Notes: generated by a model from the letters alone, not told the origin. 64,000 nucleotides of DNA from Euptelea pleiosperma (GCA_035048495.1 CM068549.1:14727103-14791102); one strand, 5' to 3'. Counted from the stretch's first letter, positions 22,111-33,909 are shown. Program-made: numbers and translations.

Positions 22111-24188
22111 GTACTAGAATCATCCGAACCTCCAACTGTTGTTGATTCATCTGAAATATTAGATATCATAGCTGGCACAGATGAGGTATGTTAGTTATCA
22201 TTTTTCACTATTGAAATGTTTATATGCTCTTTGCTTTGGTAATTAATTTGTTGAAATCTCTATCTAGGTACCAATTGGTTTTGATTTCATTGCTACTTTT
22301 ACCACATATGAGGTGTGTTAGTTTTCATTTTTCATTATTGACTTATGAGTGATGATGGGTTATTAATGTAGTTCGAATTGATTTGCAGGTCTTTCACAGT
22401 CGTACTGAACTATTTCAATGGGTGAAAGATGTTGGTAAAATAGTTGCATCAGTGATTGTTATGACAAGATCGGACAATCAGATGGGTAAGACCCCTAGGA
22501 TCACTTTTGGTTGTGAGAGGGGTGAAAATACAAGGAGTCAAAGCAAGAAGGCAAAAATAAGTCAAATAAGAAGTCAAATCGTTGGTCAGGAACAAAAAGG
22601 TGTGGATGTCCATTTACATTGAGAGGTATTAAGTTACCTGTAGATGACCAATGGAAAGTGAAAGTGGTTTGTGCTACCCACAACCATCCTATCGTTGGGA
22701 ATTTTGAAGGTCACTCGTATACTGGGAGACTCACCCCATCTGAAAAATAAATCTTGATTGATATGTTGACAGCAGTTGTGAGAGCAAGGGAAGTTCTGAG
22801 AACTCTAAAGGAGAGAGATAAGAGAAATGCATCTACCATGAGGACGATCTATAATGTTCGTACAAGAATGAGAGTTGCTTCTATGGGCGAAAGATCTCGG
22901 ATGCAAGTGTTGATGAAGTCATTGTCCGATCATGAATATGTGGAATGGCATAGGACATTTAAAGGTTCCGTCAAGACTATGAATTTGTTTTGGGCTCACC
23001 CGGAATCCATTAAGCTTACAAAGTGTTTTCATGGTTCAGTTTTCATGGATTGCACTTACAAGACAAATAGGTTTGGGGTGACATCGATTGAGAAGATATT
23101 CTCTTTGGCATTTGTTTTTTCGGATGCTGAGAAGGAAAAAAATTTTGTTTGGGCTTTGGAACGTCTCAGGTCTATTTTCACTCCAGACTCACAGCCCTCC
23201 ATCTTTTTGATAGATAGGAAACTCGCTCTGATGAATGCAATTAAGAGAGTGTTTCCAGAAGCAAATAACATTTTGTGTCATTTTCATATATCGAAGAATG
23301 TATTATCGAAATGCAAACCTATTCTTGATAAAAAAAAAGGTTTGGGATAGATTCATCATAGCTTGGAATGCTTTGGTCGTATCTCCCACTGAGGCAGACT
23401 ATGAGAATCAACTATCTTCGCTTCAAAGGGATTTCTCTGAGTATTCTAGTGTTGTTTTGTATGTGCAAGAGAATTGGTTGACTCCTTATAAGGAGTATTT
23501 TGTATCTGCATAGATAAATCGATATATGCATCTCGGGAATACGACAACGAATAGGGTAGAAAGTTCTCATTCAAGGTTAAAGAAGCAACTTGGCACGTCT
23601 CAAGGGTCATTCACTACAACGTTTCCTTCCATTCATGTCTTGCTAGAGTTGCAGCATACTGAGATTAGGGCATCAATTGAGAAATGTTTACATACAGTTA
23701 TGCATGAGTTTAAGGGGAGATTGTTTAAAGATCTAAGAGGTTTTATCTCGATTGCTGCACTTGATATGATTCTGACTGAGAAGAAACGTGCTGATACATT
23801 TGGTGTGAATACAAGTATTTATGGATGTGAGATTCGCCATACACATGGACTTCCTTGTGCATGTGAGATTGCACAATATCAGCTTGAAGGCTCCCATATT
23901 CCACTTGCATGTATCCATCGCCATTGGAGGACACTATCCAGTATGCCTGCTGCTGCAAGTGTTGAAGAACATGATTGTTTCCCTAACATCCTCTTGTTCA
24001 TGAAAAAATTTAAGGTCGGTAAAAATAAGCAAGTCAACTTATTGAAAAAATTGAAGGAGTTGACGGACCTCCAAACCACTGAATTAGAAGAGCCGGATGT
24101 GAAAAAAAAAGGCAGGTCTCGATCCACAGGAAGTAGAAACCGGCCTAAGAATGATACGTCAATGAAAAGAAATCCATCTAGTTTGTAG
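22111..24188 (+). pseudogene. MULE/FAR1-like transposase (broken)
   Basis: The gene is spliced. Short exons at 22111-22185 and 22268-22312, each after ...TAG and before GT, join in frame to the one starting at 22389 (VFHSRTELFQWVKDVG). The DNA-binding part (KRCGCPFTLRG, VVCATHNHPIVG, EGHSYTGRL) follows a frame change near 22540-22570. The MULE DDE core shows FMDCTYKTNRFG and IDRKLALMNAI. A SWIM-type zinc finger (LPCAC...PLACIH) lies near 23850-23915. Lesions: a TAA at 22748-22750, a frame change at the A-run near 23330-23340, and a TAG at 23512-23514 where the family has Trp. It would have been a nuclear transposase but is clearly dead. Confidence 0.85.
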
Positions 24189-24248
24189 AGGCTCAGTTGA
24201 AAGGTTAGAAAGCTCAGAAACTGCATGTTCATTGTACTAGGTTATCAC

Positions 24249-24871
24249 AGGGTTCATCTGGATATATGGATTGATTTCCATCTGCGATGAGGTTGTACAT
24301 AAACAATGTGCAAGATGTTTATGCGGATGGAAACTACGGAAATAAAGCTATTGCGGGTCTGTTAGGAATGAATGAAGATAGTGGTTGGAGGCAAATTCGA
24401 CATGACCTTCTCAATGAGTTGCTATTCCGTCATAGCTTTTACGAGATCTTACACGGTGATGGTCGCCGTGTTGAAGAGTTTTGTCAAGCATTATCATATT
24501 ACGAATCCGATTTTGCACCTACATGCACATGGTTGATGATGCCTGATATGGGGCATCTAATAGCATCTCGATACAATGTCATTTTGGTCCATCTTTCTCT
24601 TCCTCAGTACATCACATTCACGCCACTATTCATAGCACCATTAGCGGAACACAAGATGATATCAATTGGTCTTGTAAACAATAACAATTTCGTTAAGGTC
24701 ATTCTTTCTGATGGATGTCCGATACCCCAAATCAGTGATGTATGGTATAGGTATCGACATTCGATAGCTGGACCATGGTCCCTACCCTATGTCGAACGCG
24801 TGAATCATTTTACAAGCATGATTAAGAGCAGTGGCGTTGCTGTACAGGAAGGCCCATATGTAATAGATTGA
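24249..24871 (+). pseudogene. OTU-like cysteine protease domain of the MULE, catalytic residues lost
   Basis: This directly follows the transposase, as in plant MULE-related proteins with a C-terminal OTU domain. The OTU signature DGNCG reads DGNYG here (VYADGNYGNKAIAGLLG), so the catalytic Cys is Tyr. The late motif that normally contains the catalytic His before FV(K/Q)V reads NNNNFVKV, so His is replaced by Asn. The typical GCPIP and W...R segments follow. An in-frame TGA sits just upstream of FPSAMRLYINNV. The open frame is 194 codons from 24287. Loss of both catalytic residues makes deubiquitinase activity very unlikely. Confidence 0.7.
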
Positions 24872-25054
24872 TTTTGGCTTGTGAGCCAATTTTTTATTTT
24901 TATAGCCTATGAGCCTATTTTTTGTTTGGCCTGCAAGTCGTTAATGGTGAACATATGGATAGCAATTTTTTGTATAGCAAATGCAAAATATCAATGTAAA
25001 TATATACTAAGATGGTTGGCCTTCAGGCATTAACATACTTATGGTTGATTGAGT

Positions 25055-25965
25055 ACTAGTTTAGTATATTGAATCCAATGGCTCATATATGCAACTAGTT
25101 TAGTATATTGGATCCAATGGCTCATATATGCTTTAATCGCATCTAAGTGGACCTACACACCAACATTGACCAGCATTGGTCATGGCACGACAAGTGGACA
25201 GAAGTCCCAAAATTAAACAGAAAAAGTTTCAAATCGGCGTACCGATTCAACCTACAAATAGTCAGCACCCCTACCGAAACCAAGCTGGCCGACACGGTAA
25301 CCCAACCGAGTCCCTCCAAAGGCATGCGACACTATGAGCGGTAATAGGGGCCGACTATAGAAGCCACCTTGTAGCTTACGTGCCGAACAGAAATTCAATT
25401 TTTTGTTTCTTTACGGATTGAGCCACCGAGTTCCGTAAAAGATACTTGGCAACCCCACCGAGTGACGTTACAGGGACGTAGACATCTACCCAGATAAGGG
25501 GGCTGATTTTGTCAACGGAGACTCGTCCTCCTATTTTGTTATACAAAATGGATTTAACCTTCGATTCTCCATCAAACAACTCGGTGGGGTCACGGAGATT
25601 CGAAGCCATTGTCGATGGAGAAATGCGTAAAACATAGGCAAAAATAACTTTTGTTCGATGCCATGGCCGTGAATTGTCCATTCTATTCGGCCTCATTTAT
25701 CGCTTAGAGTGCCGCGTGGTTTTTTGATACTCGGTGGGGGTGCCGAGTTGTCCAGTTGGTCTCGGCAGGGGTGCCGAGTAGTTTTAGGTTGAATTGGTAC
25801 TCTAGTGCCGATTTGACACTTTTTCTATTTAATTTTGGGACTTCCGTCCACTTGTCGTGTTATGACCAATGCTGGTCAATGTTAGTGTGTAGGACCACTT
25901 AGATGTGATTAAAGCATACATGAGCCATTGGGTCCAATATACTAAACTAGTTGCCATAACTCCAA
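25055..25965. repeat. Long imperfect inverted repeat (foldback element) between the convergent MULE genes
   Basis: The left arm, about 25094-25345, pairs with the right arm, about 25690-25960. Shared stretches include ACTAGTTTAGTATATTGGA, CCAATGGCTCAT, TGACCAGCATTGGTCAT and AAGTCCCAAAATTAAA. The left arm starts with a 39-bp direct duplication (25055-25093, 25094-25132). The inner ends carry degenerate CTCGG...CCGAG motifs. The 106-codon minus frame in the loop (25376-25696) has no recognisable domain. It is either a nested non-autonomous element or part of the MULE. Confidence 0.65.
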
Positions 25966-26152
25966 TTATATCATTTTTATGTTATCGATAAGATTTTAGG
26001 AATTCGTTTGAAATCATCATTATCAGTTCAATGACAAAAACAATAGTAGTCAATGCCCGAAGGCCAACCATCAAACCTATGTCAGTGCCCGAAGGACAAC
26101 CATCCAAATTAATGTATGGCTCGCATGCCTTATAAAATACACAAAAGTACAA

Positions 26153-26617
26153 TCATCTCCTAGCCTTCCCATTGCCCTTTCCTTTTCCACTACCGGAACC
26201 CTCACCGACATCAACACCTTTAAGAAGCCTATAGAACTGCATGTTTCTCTTTTGCATCGTCTCCAACATATCATGTTCACCCATTTGAATCGATTGTCGG
26301 AGGAGATTCAATGTCTCGTCTATATTTGCAACTTGCCTCTAATATGTTGTGGGTGGCCTACGTGGAAGGCACCCAGTATTATTTGGTGGGTTTTGGATGG
26401 CAATGTGAGAAATCCTTTTAAACCACTATAGATAGTCACTTGTACAATCCCAAGGATTCTGAACCGTTGCTCCACGTCTTCGTCTGGATATTACATGATC
26501 AGGCCATTGATCCCAATATTGATCGAGGAACATGTAATCCACCTTATATTGCTTGCTGGTGGGTCCTTGTTGCACACGATTAGGCTCATAGGGAGCAGGA
26601 GGAATGGACAAACCCAT
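26153..26617 (-). pseudogene. Plant mobile domain (PMD)-like C-terminal remnant
   Basis: The minus-strand frame starts at ATG 26617 and contains YMFLDQYWDQWPDHVISRR, NPWDCTSDYL and WFKRISHIAIQNP. This arrangement resembles the C-terminal part of plant mobile domain / phosphatase-7-long-form-like proteins. A Gly/Lys-rich tail (GEGSGSGKGKGNGKARR) ends at a TGA (26153-26155). TAG stops interrupt it between SDYL and WFKR and again after PTTY, so it is broken. It converges on the transposase, and PMD domains are known in transposons. The assignment is from pattern recognition only. Confidence 0.45.
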
Positions 26618-27543
26618 TGAGTCTGGAAGTAGAACTGTTTGATGCTACTAATAAAGCTAATAATTCACCGTTATTTAACACGACCACAAGAAGAAAATAC
26701 CTCATTCAAAACCAGACTTTGCAAAATGCAAAATAATAGATGCAAAAAAAATGTTTTCTATTTGATATGCATCTATTACACATATCTAGACAATCTCGAC
26801 CCTAGATGCAAAAAATAGATGGTCTACCCATCTATTTGATATGCGATCTTTGTGGGGTTTTCCCCCAAATTCGAGATGCAAAACTAGAGATGCAAAATTA
26901 GAGAAGGAAAGAAGTACCCATTAATATGCGGTTTTTAGGGTTTTTTCCCCCAAATTCTAACTACAAAAGCAAAGATGCCAGAGAAGGAAAGAAGAAGAAC
27001 AAACAAAGAAGAAGATGAGGCGGAGAAAGAAACTACTCACATCCACCAGCAGTGAAAAACCCTCGGCGTCTTGAAGGTGCAATGGGCGTCCTCAAAGAAA
27101 ACCCCAAATCTTTGAAGACCTTCTCCTTCTCCTCAAGCCGAGTCGCAGCGGACAAAGCTCTCCTCTTTTTTCTTCTTCATGTTGCAGTGGACAAAAGACA
27201 GATTTCCTTCTACCTTTCTTTCTTCTTGCAGGTAGCTGAAACAAAAGGGTTGTAGGTAGCTACTTTCTTTGAGTTCTGGATGAAACAAAAGGGTTGTCGG
27301 TAGCTCAGCAGACTAGAAGACGTGGAGAGACATGCCACCCAAGAGACGAAGACACGTGCATCGATCATTAAATGCTTCACAACTTTTTAAACCAGAGTAG
27401 TTGACTTTAGCTGGCTTCAATCAGCTTGGGGCTATTGGAAATGAAAAAAGAAAAAGCAGAATAACCGTCCGATTTGAGTAAATGGACGGTTAGCTACTTC
27501 GGGTGAAAAGTCGGGTGGCAAGCTCTGTCCCCCGATCCCGACC
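26618..27543. other. Right subterminal part of the MULE
   Basis: AT-rich sequence with duplicated phrases (TTTGATATGC; GGTTTT(A/T)GGGTTTT; gatgcaaaactagagatgcaaa). I see no confident exon. The plus-strand frame at 27052-27255 has no recognisable domain. The upstream exons of the convergent PMD-like gene might lie here. Confidence 0.35.
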
Positions 27544-27744
27544 CTAATAAAAATTAGATGATGGTCCCATGCACATTGTATCTCTACTTGGTCAAGAATA
27601 GATTAATGTATACATTTTTATTTTATAGAAAATGCTTTACATTGAATCATTTCTTTTCTACTAGCTCTTCATGCGCATGCACATGCACATAATTTATTAT
27701 ATGATGCTACTTATCTATTTATCTACTAGGGGAACCCCACTTGC

Positions 27745-28045
27745 GATGCACATGCACCTTACACGTGGCATACTTCTAGAGATCACGGACCGTATCGATG
27801 TTTCCCTAGGTGGACCTACATGCAAAACATCAGATTGATAAGTGATTTTTAATGATTTGATTGGACTCGGTTTCATGGGTTAATTTTTAACCATAGATTT
27901 TGAGCATTATTTGGGGTACTCATATCCAAAGGTTTGAAATCACTAATTAGCTTGATATTTTGTATATAGGTCCACCTATGGATGGGAGAAACATCCATAC
28001 AATCAGTGGCCTATAAGAGTACCACGTGGCTTATACTATGGTCAG
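27745..28045. mobile_element. Palindromic MITE, copy 1
   Basis: The family is self-complementary. The left half reads ...CACGTGGCA...GGTGGACCTAC...GATTAGTGATTT, and the right half is its complement, ending ...GGTCCACCTA...ACATCCATAC...CCACGTGGC. This copy is nearly full length with both halves present. Its ends carry G-box-like CACGTGG. Confidence 0.7.
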
Positions 28046-28096
28046 CGGCAGAGTCAGGATTTTGTTCGAGGGGCACAATCAATTGAGTATAACCGG

Positions 28097-28442
28097 CCAA
28101 GGTTTAAAAGGGGCCGTTATAATATAACGGACTGGGGCTGTTATCATTTTTTTTATAACGGATTGTAACGCTCAAGGGAAAAAATGGAAAATAATAGGAA
28201 AAATGGTGTTGGAATTCAAAATTTCAAAAACGAAAAATAATGAAAAAAAGAAGAACAACGAAAATAACGGCCATTTTTCACAAAATAACTGTGTTATTTT
28301 CATTATAAGGGAAAACAACGTCCGTTATAACAAAAATAATGGTCATTCTTTTCTTTGAGATTTAACGGTACATAACATAACAGGGGAATTCTAAATCCGT
28401 TATAACCGGCGTTATTTTCATTATAATGGTCTTTTTTTAACC
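28097..28442. mobile_element. TTATAACGG-rich palindromic element, copy A
   Basis: It starts CCAAGGTTTAAAAG and ends ...TTTTTTTAACC. Internally it is made of CCGTTATAAC, AATAACGGCC and TTATTTTCATTATAA repeats on both strands. The family recurs at 38593, 47523, 52479 and 56385. It lies between MITE copies 1 and 2. Confidence 0.6.
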
Positions 28443-28457
28443 ACAAAACCAGCTACA

Positions 28458-28745
28458 ATATGAGTGACGTCGCATATTCTTATAGATTTCTAACTGTATA
28501 GATGTATCGCTCAACCCTAGATGAACATTAGACAAAAAATTAGCCTGATTAGTGATTTTTAAGCATTGGATTGGAGTCATTTTCATGATTTGATTTTTAA
28601 CCGTTGAATTTGTGCATTATTTGGGGTACAAAGATCCAATGGTTTGAAACCATTAATCAGGCTGATTTTTAGTCTATAGGTCCACCTAAAGACTGCCCAA
28701 ACATCCATACGGTCAGTGTCCTGTAATAGGGGCACAAAAGTAAAA
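28458..28745. mobile_element. Palindromic MITE, copy 2
   Basis: Both halves are present, around GATTAGTGATTTTTAAGC and CCATTAATCAGGCTGATTTT. The right side runs through ACATCCATACGGTCAGTG to GTAAAACTG. The left end is diverged. Confidence 0.65.
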
Positions 28746-29271
28746 CTGAAGGGGGGCACTAAGTTTAAAAAATATTATATCAAAAATTTTATTTTGTTTT
28801 AAGGATGTCAAAATTGAGGTGGGGCACGTGCCCCCTGGCCCCTTCCTAACTGGCCCGACGTTGACTTGCTAGACAACTGAACTGTGAAGGGCGTACTGCA
28901 ACTCAGGTTTTGCTTTTAGAATAAAGAGACATTAAATTTGTGAGGGTTTTGCCTTTAAAATTATGAGGACTTTAATTGTCTCGCATGGGTGGCAACCCTA
29001 GTTGTTGCTTTATAATAGTACTAGGGGAAATTTACTAAAGCGTTTGATTGTGTGGGACCCAAATCGAGGCAATAAAAGCATTACCCATTTACTAAAGTTG
29101 CCTTCTACTCTAGTTGTCTGAGATGCTTTGAGGTTGTTGAACCCTACCATCTCGACCAGGTTCTTCGATAGTTTGGACTAATTCAAACCACACCTCATGC
29201 ACCATTCTCTCATGTCTGCAGCAAATGGGAGATCCACAAGCAACAGTTACAAGATGGGCCATGTTGGTCCT

Positions 29272-29425
29272 TGACAAGAACCCATGAAAATAATTTCAAT
29301 CCACGACTTAGAAATAACTAATGAGGTTGATTTTTGGTTTGCAAGTACACCGAGGGATTGTCCAAACATCCATACAATCAGTGCCCTCTAATAGTGTTTG
29401 TAGCCGAAGTTTTACTCAAGATGTT
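29272..29425. mobile_element. Palindromic MITE, copy 3 (right half only)
   Basis: It contains AATGAGGTTGATTTTTGGTT, GGGATTGTCCAAACATCC and the family's end GAAGTTTTACTC. The left half is missing. Confidence 0.6.
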
Positions 29426-30449
29426 GTTCAATTTCAACTCAGCTTTTGCTTTACTTACCGAAAACCAGTGGATTACCAGCCCAATTTAACTTGAAGGAGG
29501 TAAGTCAAAGGTCTGGTTTGGCGATTCCTCGCTACAACATTGGGTGGGGGGGAGGGGGGGGGGGACAATTGAAGGGACCATATATATAGTATGGTTATGC
29601 CAAGGGAACTTTAGATCCCTCTTCCACTAGTGTCCAGATTTGAATCCATGCCAAGACATGGGCCCAAATCGACCCAATTGTTTAGGATCAAACTAGATCC
29701 AACCCAATAATATTTGGATATAGAAAGAAGCCCATTTGGACTCAACTCGGCATAACCAAAAGCATATCCATGCTCCAATCTGAATTCGGTTTGACCCATC
29801 GGGTTCTCGGATTGCATTGACCCTCATTCAACGGTCCCATATAGGTTATCCCTAAAGTTGACATTCTAGGGGATCTTAATTATGAAGTATTTGTCTAGAT
29901 TTAGAAGTTTAGACCTTTCATTGTATGTTTTCGATCTTTGACAAGAATGTGATGGATCATTACAACCATTTGATGGTGTTAATTTTAACTCTTCGATCGA
30001 ATTCTATTGTGTGGGACCAATTGAACAATGGGTCTCTACCCTATACGTATTACACTTACGTAGAGCATCGCTACTTATAGATTATAGAGTCCATAAGATG
30101 GAGACCCTAGATTTTCTAAAATATTATATTTTCAATGTGGCTCATCATACTTGTATTATTGATGAAATTGGATTATTTTGTCTTGTCCTTTCTTTTGATA
30201 TCTGATATCTGCCATCAAAGTTATCATTTTTTTAAGTAGAAGGGTAAAGTGGATTGATCCACATGAAGTGTGCTACTTAATTAATGATTTTAACATCATG
30301 CACTACACCACTTGGGAGACATGTCAAGCACATAGTCTAGCAGCAGATATATTGTGCAACAACACACAATACTTCGAGATCATAAATATTTCTCAGTTGT
30401 TATTGGCAATTTATTTTGTTTGTACGTTATTTGAATTAGCCTTCTTGCC
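29426..30449. other. Intergenic region with a G-rich run
   Basis: I recognise no gene. A G-rich tract of about 25 bases lies near 29543-29565. The short ORFs at 30011-30205 and 30268-30510 are not convincing by themselves. The end of the latter (near 30459) may already belong to the copia fossil. Confidence 0.4.
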
Positions 30450-30696
30450 ATTAGGGGGAGAAAAGTCATTGGTAGAACGACGCATGAACATTCTTGAATG
30501 GTCTAGGTAAGGATTAACATCTCTGTAGGACAATTAACAAGGATTGACATCCCTGTGGGACAATTCGTTAATATAACAACGAATGAATCATCAACAGTAT
30601 GCTTGAAGCGTGATCGACCCGTTGGTATAAAAGATACAACTCCCAAGAAGCAGAAAGTACAAAAGATATGACTCTCAAAAAGCGGAGACTACAAAA

Positions 30697-31048
30697 TGTT
30701 GTGAAGAAAGAACAATAAACAAATAATAAATCAAAGATGCAAAGAACCACAACACAGATTTACGTGGTTCCCTTTAAAATGAGGTACGTCTGTGGATCCA
30801 CACAGATTCTACTATGCTCTAGGACAAAAGAAATACACACAGTACAAGCTTGGGATACTCGTCCCTCACCAACTGAGGTATATAAAACCCCAAGAAGAAA
30901 TTAGGGTTTTCGTATATCTATGTGAGAATTATGGAAATGCCCTTAGGAAAAAGTCCTCCCAAAAAATTGCATATCTATAGCTGGACCTACGGAATTGTGC
31001 CTTCCTGTACAGTGCTTCAAGCATCATTAGTCTCTACATAACACAACA
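30697..31048. mobile_element. Solo LTR, 352 bp, TSD CAAAA
   Basis: It starts TGTTGTG and ends CACAACA, a perfect terminal inverted repeat. It is flanked on both sides by CAAAA (30692-30696 and 31049-31053). It contains a TATATAAAA box (30880-30887) and the ATTTACGTGGTTC motif often seen in plant LTRs. No internal region is present, so it is a solo LTR inserted in the copia fossil. Confidence 0.82.
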
Positions 31049-31448
31049 CAAAAGACATAATTCATAGAAAGCGGAGGGGAAGAAAGATGTGACTCTCAAG
31101 ATGCTGATGACACAAATAAATCTATATGGCTCTTGCAGAAGTCGGTACTCTTAAAGAGGCCACACCCATAGAATAGAGAGAAGAAAAAGGTAACAGTTCG
31201 ATCCACCATCTCTGAACAGACAGCCCTCAAAGAGGCACATGTACCTATAAATAAAGTGATCTCAATAAATTATGTCTATACGAGAGAAAAGTGAAATCAT
31301 GATAAAATTTATCAAAAATGTATTTGCCAGCAACTATTAACATCATAAAGAATAATGAGGATCATGAACCACATACTGTCAAAGAATATTGGGATATAAG
31401 TGATTGGTCAAAGTGCTAGAAGCGATTTAGATAAGGCCATATTCGCAA

Positions 31449-31618
31449 GTAACACCCGAAGCTGTAAAGGGACTTGTAATCCTAAAACCTGAAGTTGAAA
31501 AAGAACCTGTAGTCCTAACACCTGAAGTTGTAAATGGACTTGTACTCCTAACACTCAAATTTATAAAAAGAACCTGTAATCCTAACACTTGAAGTTGTAA
31601 AGGGACTTGTAGTCTTAA
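31449..31618 (+). repeat. Minisatellite derived from copia RT coding sequence, left part
   Basis: Units of 33 or 34 bp alternate. Type A is like ACACCTGAAGTTGTAAAGGG + ACTTGTAGTCCTA. Type B is like ACACCCAAATCTATAAAAAG + AACCTGTAGTCCTA. Type A translates as TPEVVKGLVVL. The same residues (EPVVLTPEAVKPVEYKWVF) lie at the start of this copia's RT near 34753-34800, so the array is a tandem amplification of that coding stretch. About five units are here. Confidence 0.8.
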
Positions 31619-31623
31619 CACCC
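31619..31623. other. Target-site duplication CACCC (left)
   Basis: It matches 34536-34540 at the other end of the solo LTR. Confidence 0.85.
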
Positions 31624-33007
31624 TAATATTCGCTCAAAAGTGCTTATTTTAAGCAATTATCCTTATAGCGTTATCGCACTCTCCTACGTAAAATGCTCTA
31701 TTTATCTATTTTTTTATGTAAGAGTCTCTTCTGTTGCGTAGAACACACTTTTCTGGATGAAATTGTATATTTGCATGTATTAAACACATTTTTAGAAGTC
31801 TAGATATAAAGTCGTTCTGATTAAGTCTCATTACGCGCTTCTTCTGTTGTAAGAAACCCTGAGTGGATGATTCTTGAGACTTGCGGGCTCAGATCGATCA
31901 TAAAAGCCTATTATCAAAGCTTAAAGAGCCCACAGGCTATGACTAGAAGATATCATCCAAATACGTGCTGAAATAGAGGACTGAAGAGCCGGCCCAAAGA
32001 ACGAAGAGAGTGGGAGAGCCAATGACCAAGAGATGGACCAAAGCGTTTAAAGCAGCATGAATCGACAAGGAATGATGGTCTGCTCTACTGGTGAAGTGTG
32101 AAGAGTGACACAGTGAAGACGAGGGTTCTAGACCCTTTAACAGCTCATTTCTCTGTATTTTCTATTATTTTCTTTCTCATCGCTCCTAATTCTCTCTTTC
32201 CGCTCTCCACTTCAACCAGTCGATCATTTGATCGACCATCCGATTGTCCTTCTCACCACACGATCTCTCCATTATCACCCATTTAATCCCTCACTAGGCT
32301 AATCATCATCATCCTAATTCTTTCATCCCTCAATTCCACCGTTCGATTGCCATCCGATCTACCGTCTGATCATCTGATCTCTCTGATCGCCATTGATGTC
32401 ACCCGATCGACCACCATCTCAACCATCCTTCCATATTAAGCCCTTGACTCCCATCTCTTCGATCTCTCTCTCACAAAAGGGAAGAAAACCTCAAGGGTGT
32501 ATTTGGTTGCACAGAAGAGGTGGCTATCAATGGTTGTGTTTTCCCAAGGAAAATGCATTTTTCTCTCTTGGTGACCAAACGCACCCTAACCCACAAACCC
32601 CATGGCCAAACAGCCCTCTCGCATAAGGTCCACGGCCTCGCAAGAGGCCCACAAACCTCATAGCCAATCAGCCCATAAACCTCGAGCCCGAGCCCGAGCC
32701 CGCAACCCACTTATGATTCCTCAAAAAAAAAAAAATAATAAAACATAAAAAAAAAATAAAATAAAATATTTTTTTTTTGAAACCGTGGGTTTCTAACCCT
32801 TTAAAACCAAAAAGAAAACCTTAGGGTTTTCTTCTTCTTTTTTCCATCATCTTCCTCCCTTCTCTTTCATCCTCTTACCTCCTCCTTCTTCTCTGGTGTG
32901 CCATTGTCGGCGAGGAGGTGGTGCGCCCTCCTCTTCCTTCCTTCCCTTTCTTCTTCTTCTTCCCTTTCTTCTTCTTCTTCTTCTTCTTCTTCTTCTTCTT
33001 TCACCAA

Positions 33008-33032
33008 CCGGAGTTGCTGGCTGCAACTCCGG
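33008..33032. repeat. LTR hairpin (10-bp arms)
   Basis: Arms are CCGGAGTTGC and GCAACTCCGG, loop TGGCT. It corresponds to the array hairpins but with compensating A/T to G/C changes in both arms. Confidence 0.85.
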
Positions 33033-33184
33033 CCGCCTCTGCTTCGCCGGCGCGCTGCTCCACCAGCAGCATCTCCCTCCCCTTTCTCTTCTTCTCTTCT
33101 TCTTCTTCTTGTTCTTCTCCTTCCTCTCCTTGAAGCTTCGACTCTTCCTTGAAGCGTCCTTCTTCTTCTTCTTCCACATTCCTC

Positions 33185-33212
33185 GCCGGAGTTGCAGGTC
33201 TGCAACTCCGGC
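33185..33212. repeat. LTR hairpin (12-bp arms)
   Basis: Arms are GCCGGAGTTGCA and TGCAACTCCGGC, loop GGTC. It is the second member of the series in this LTR. Confidence 0.85.
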
Positions 33213-33909
33213 CATCTTCCCCATCTTTCCTCTCCTCTCTTAGTCGTCTCTTGGCTCCACTTCCACGTTCTCTCCATTTTCTTCAATACCCAGCTCGCTC
33301 CTCTCCCAAAAAACCGTCCACAACTTGCTGATCCACCCTCTACAACCATTCTCCATTAGCTCCACACCTTGCTGGCCGAACTAACAAGGTTCTTCTTTAC
33401 TTCCTCTACCACCTCTCCCTGGACTGGTATGACCATCCATTGGAGCGCGTCCACTACATCTTCGTTCACACCAGCAGCTCCTCTTCCCTGCTGTTGCGGA
33501 CCGTGGACTCCATCTTTCTTCCCTCTCTTCATCCCCCCACCACGTTTTTCTCCTTACCATTGAGGGCCTCTCCATCACGATGCCAACAAGGAGAAGCCGG
33601 CACCACTCCATTACCACCTCACCACGACCTACAACACTGAGTTGCAGGCCTGCTTCTCCAAGCCGTTCAAAAACAAAAAAAAAAATGAAAGAAAAGAGAA
33701 AAAAGAAGAAGAAGAGGAGAAGTCTCTTGGGTGTCCACCACCACGAGCTCCATCGCCAACTAGCACCCTGTGGACGATCTGCCTCTGCAACTCCGGCCAG
33801 CAGCAACACCGCCTGGTTCTTCTAGTCGTCCAGCACCAACAACGTTTCTACAGCCTGCAACAAGTGCCTTGGCTTCCCAACGCCTCCATCCTCATCACCA
33901 AGGCTTGCC

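Larger units (their letters stand above)
21323..27544 (+). mobile_element. Degenerate MULE-type DNA transposon with two convergent genes
   Basis: The left end reads GGGACGGGAT and the right end, reversed, reads GGGTCGGGAT. Farther in, TTGGCACCCG matches TTGCCACCCG, both followed by TTTTC. Flanks are caataagta and taataaaaa (6 of 9 match), which is weak but fits a decayed 9-bp MULE target duplication. Inside are a plus-strand transposase-OTU gene and a minus-strand plant-mobile-domain-like remnant, converging on an inverted-repeat region. The same GGGTCGGG start is seen in the better-preserved small element at 47944-51465. The exact ends are an inference. Confidence 0.55.

Noticed and set aside
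25376..25696. 106-codon minus ORF in the inverted-repeat loop
   Set aside because: No recognisable domain, inside a non-autonomous-looking element. Probably chance.
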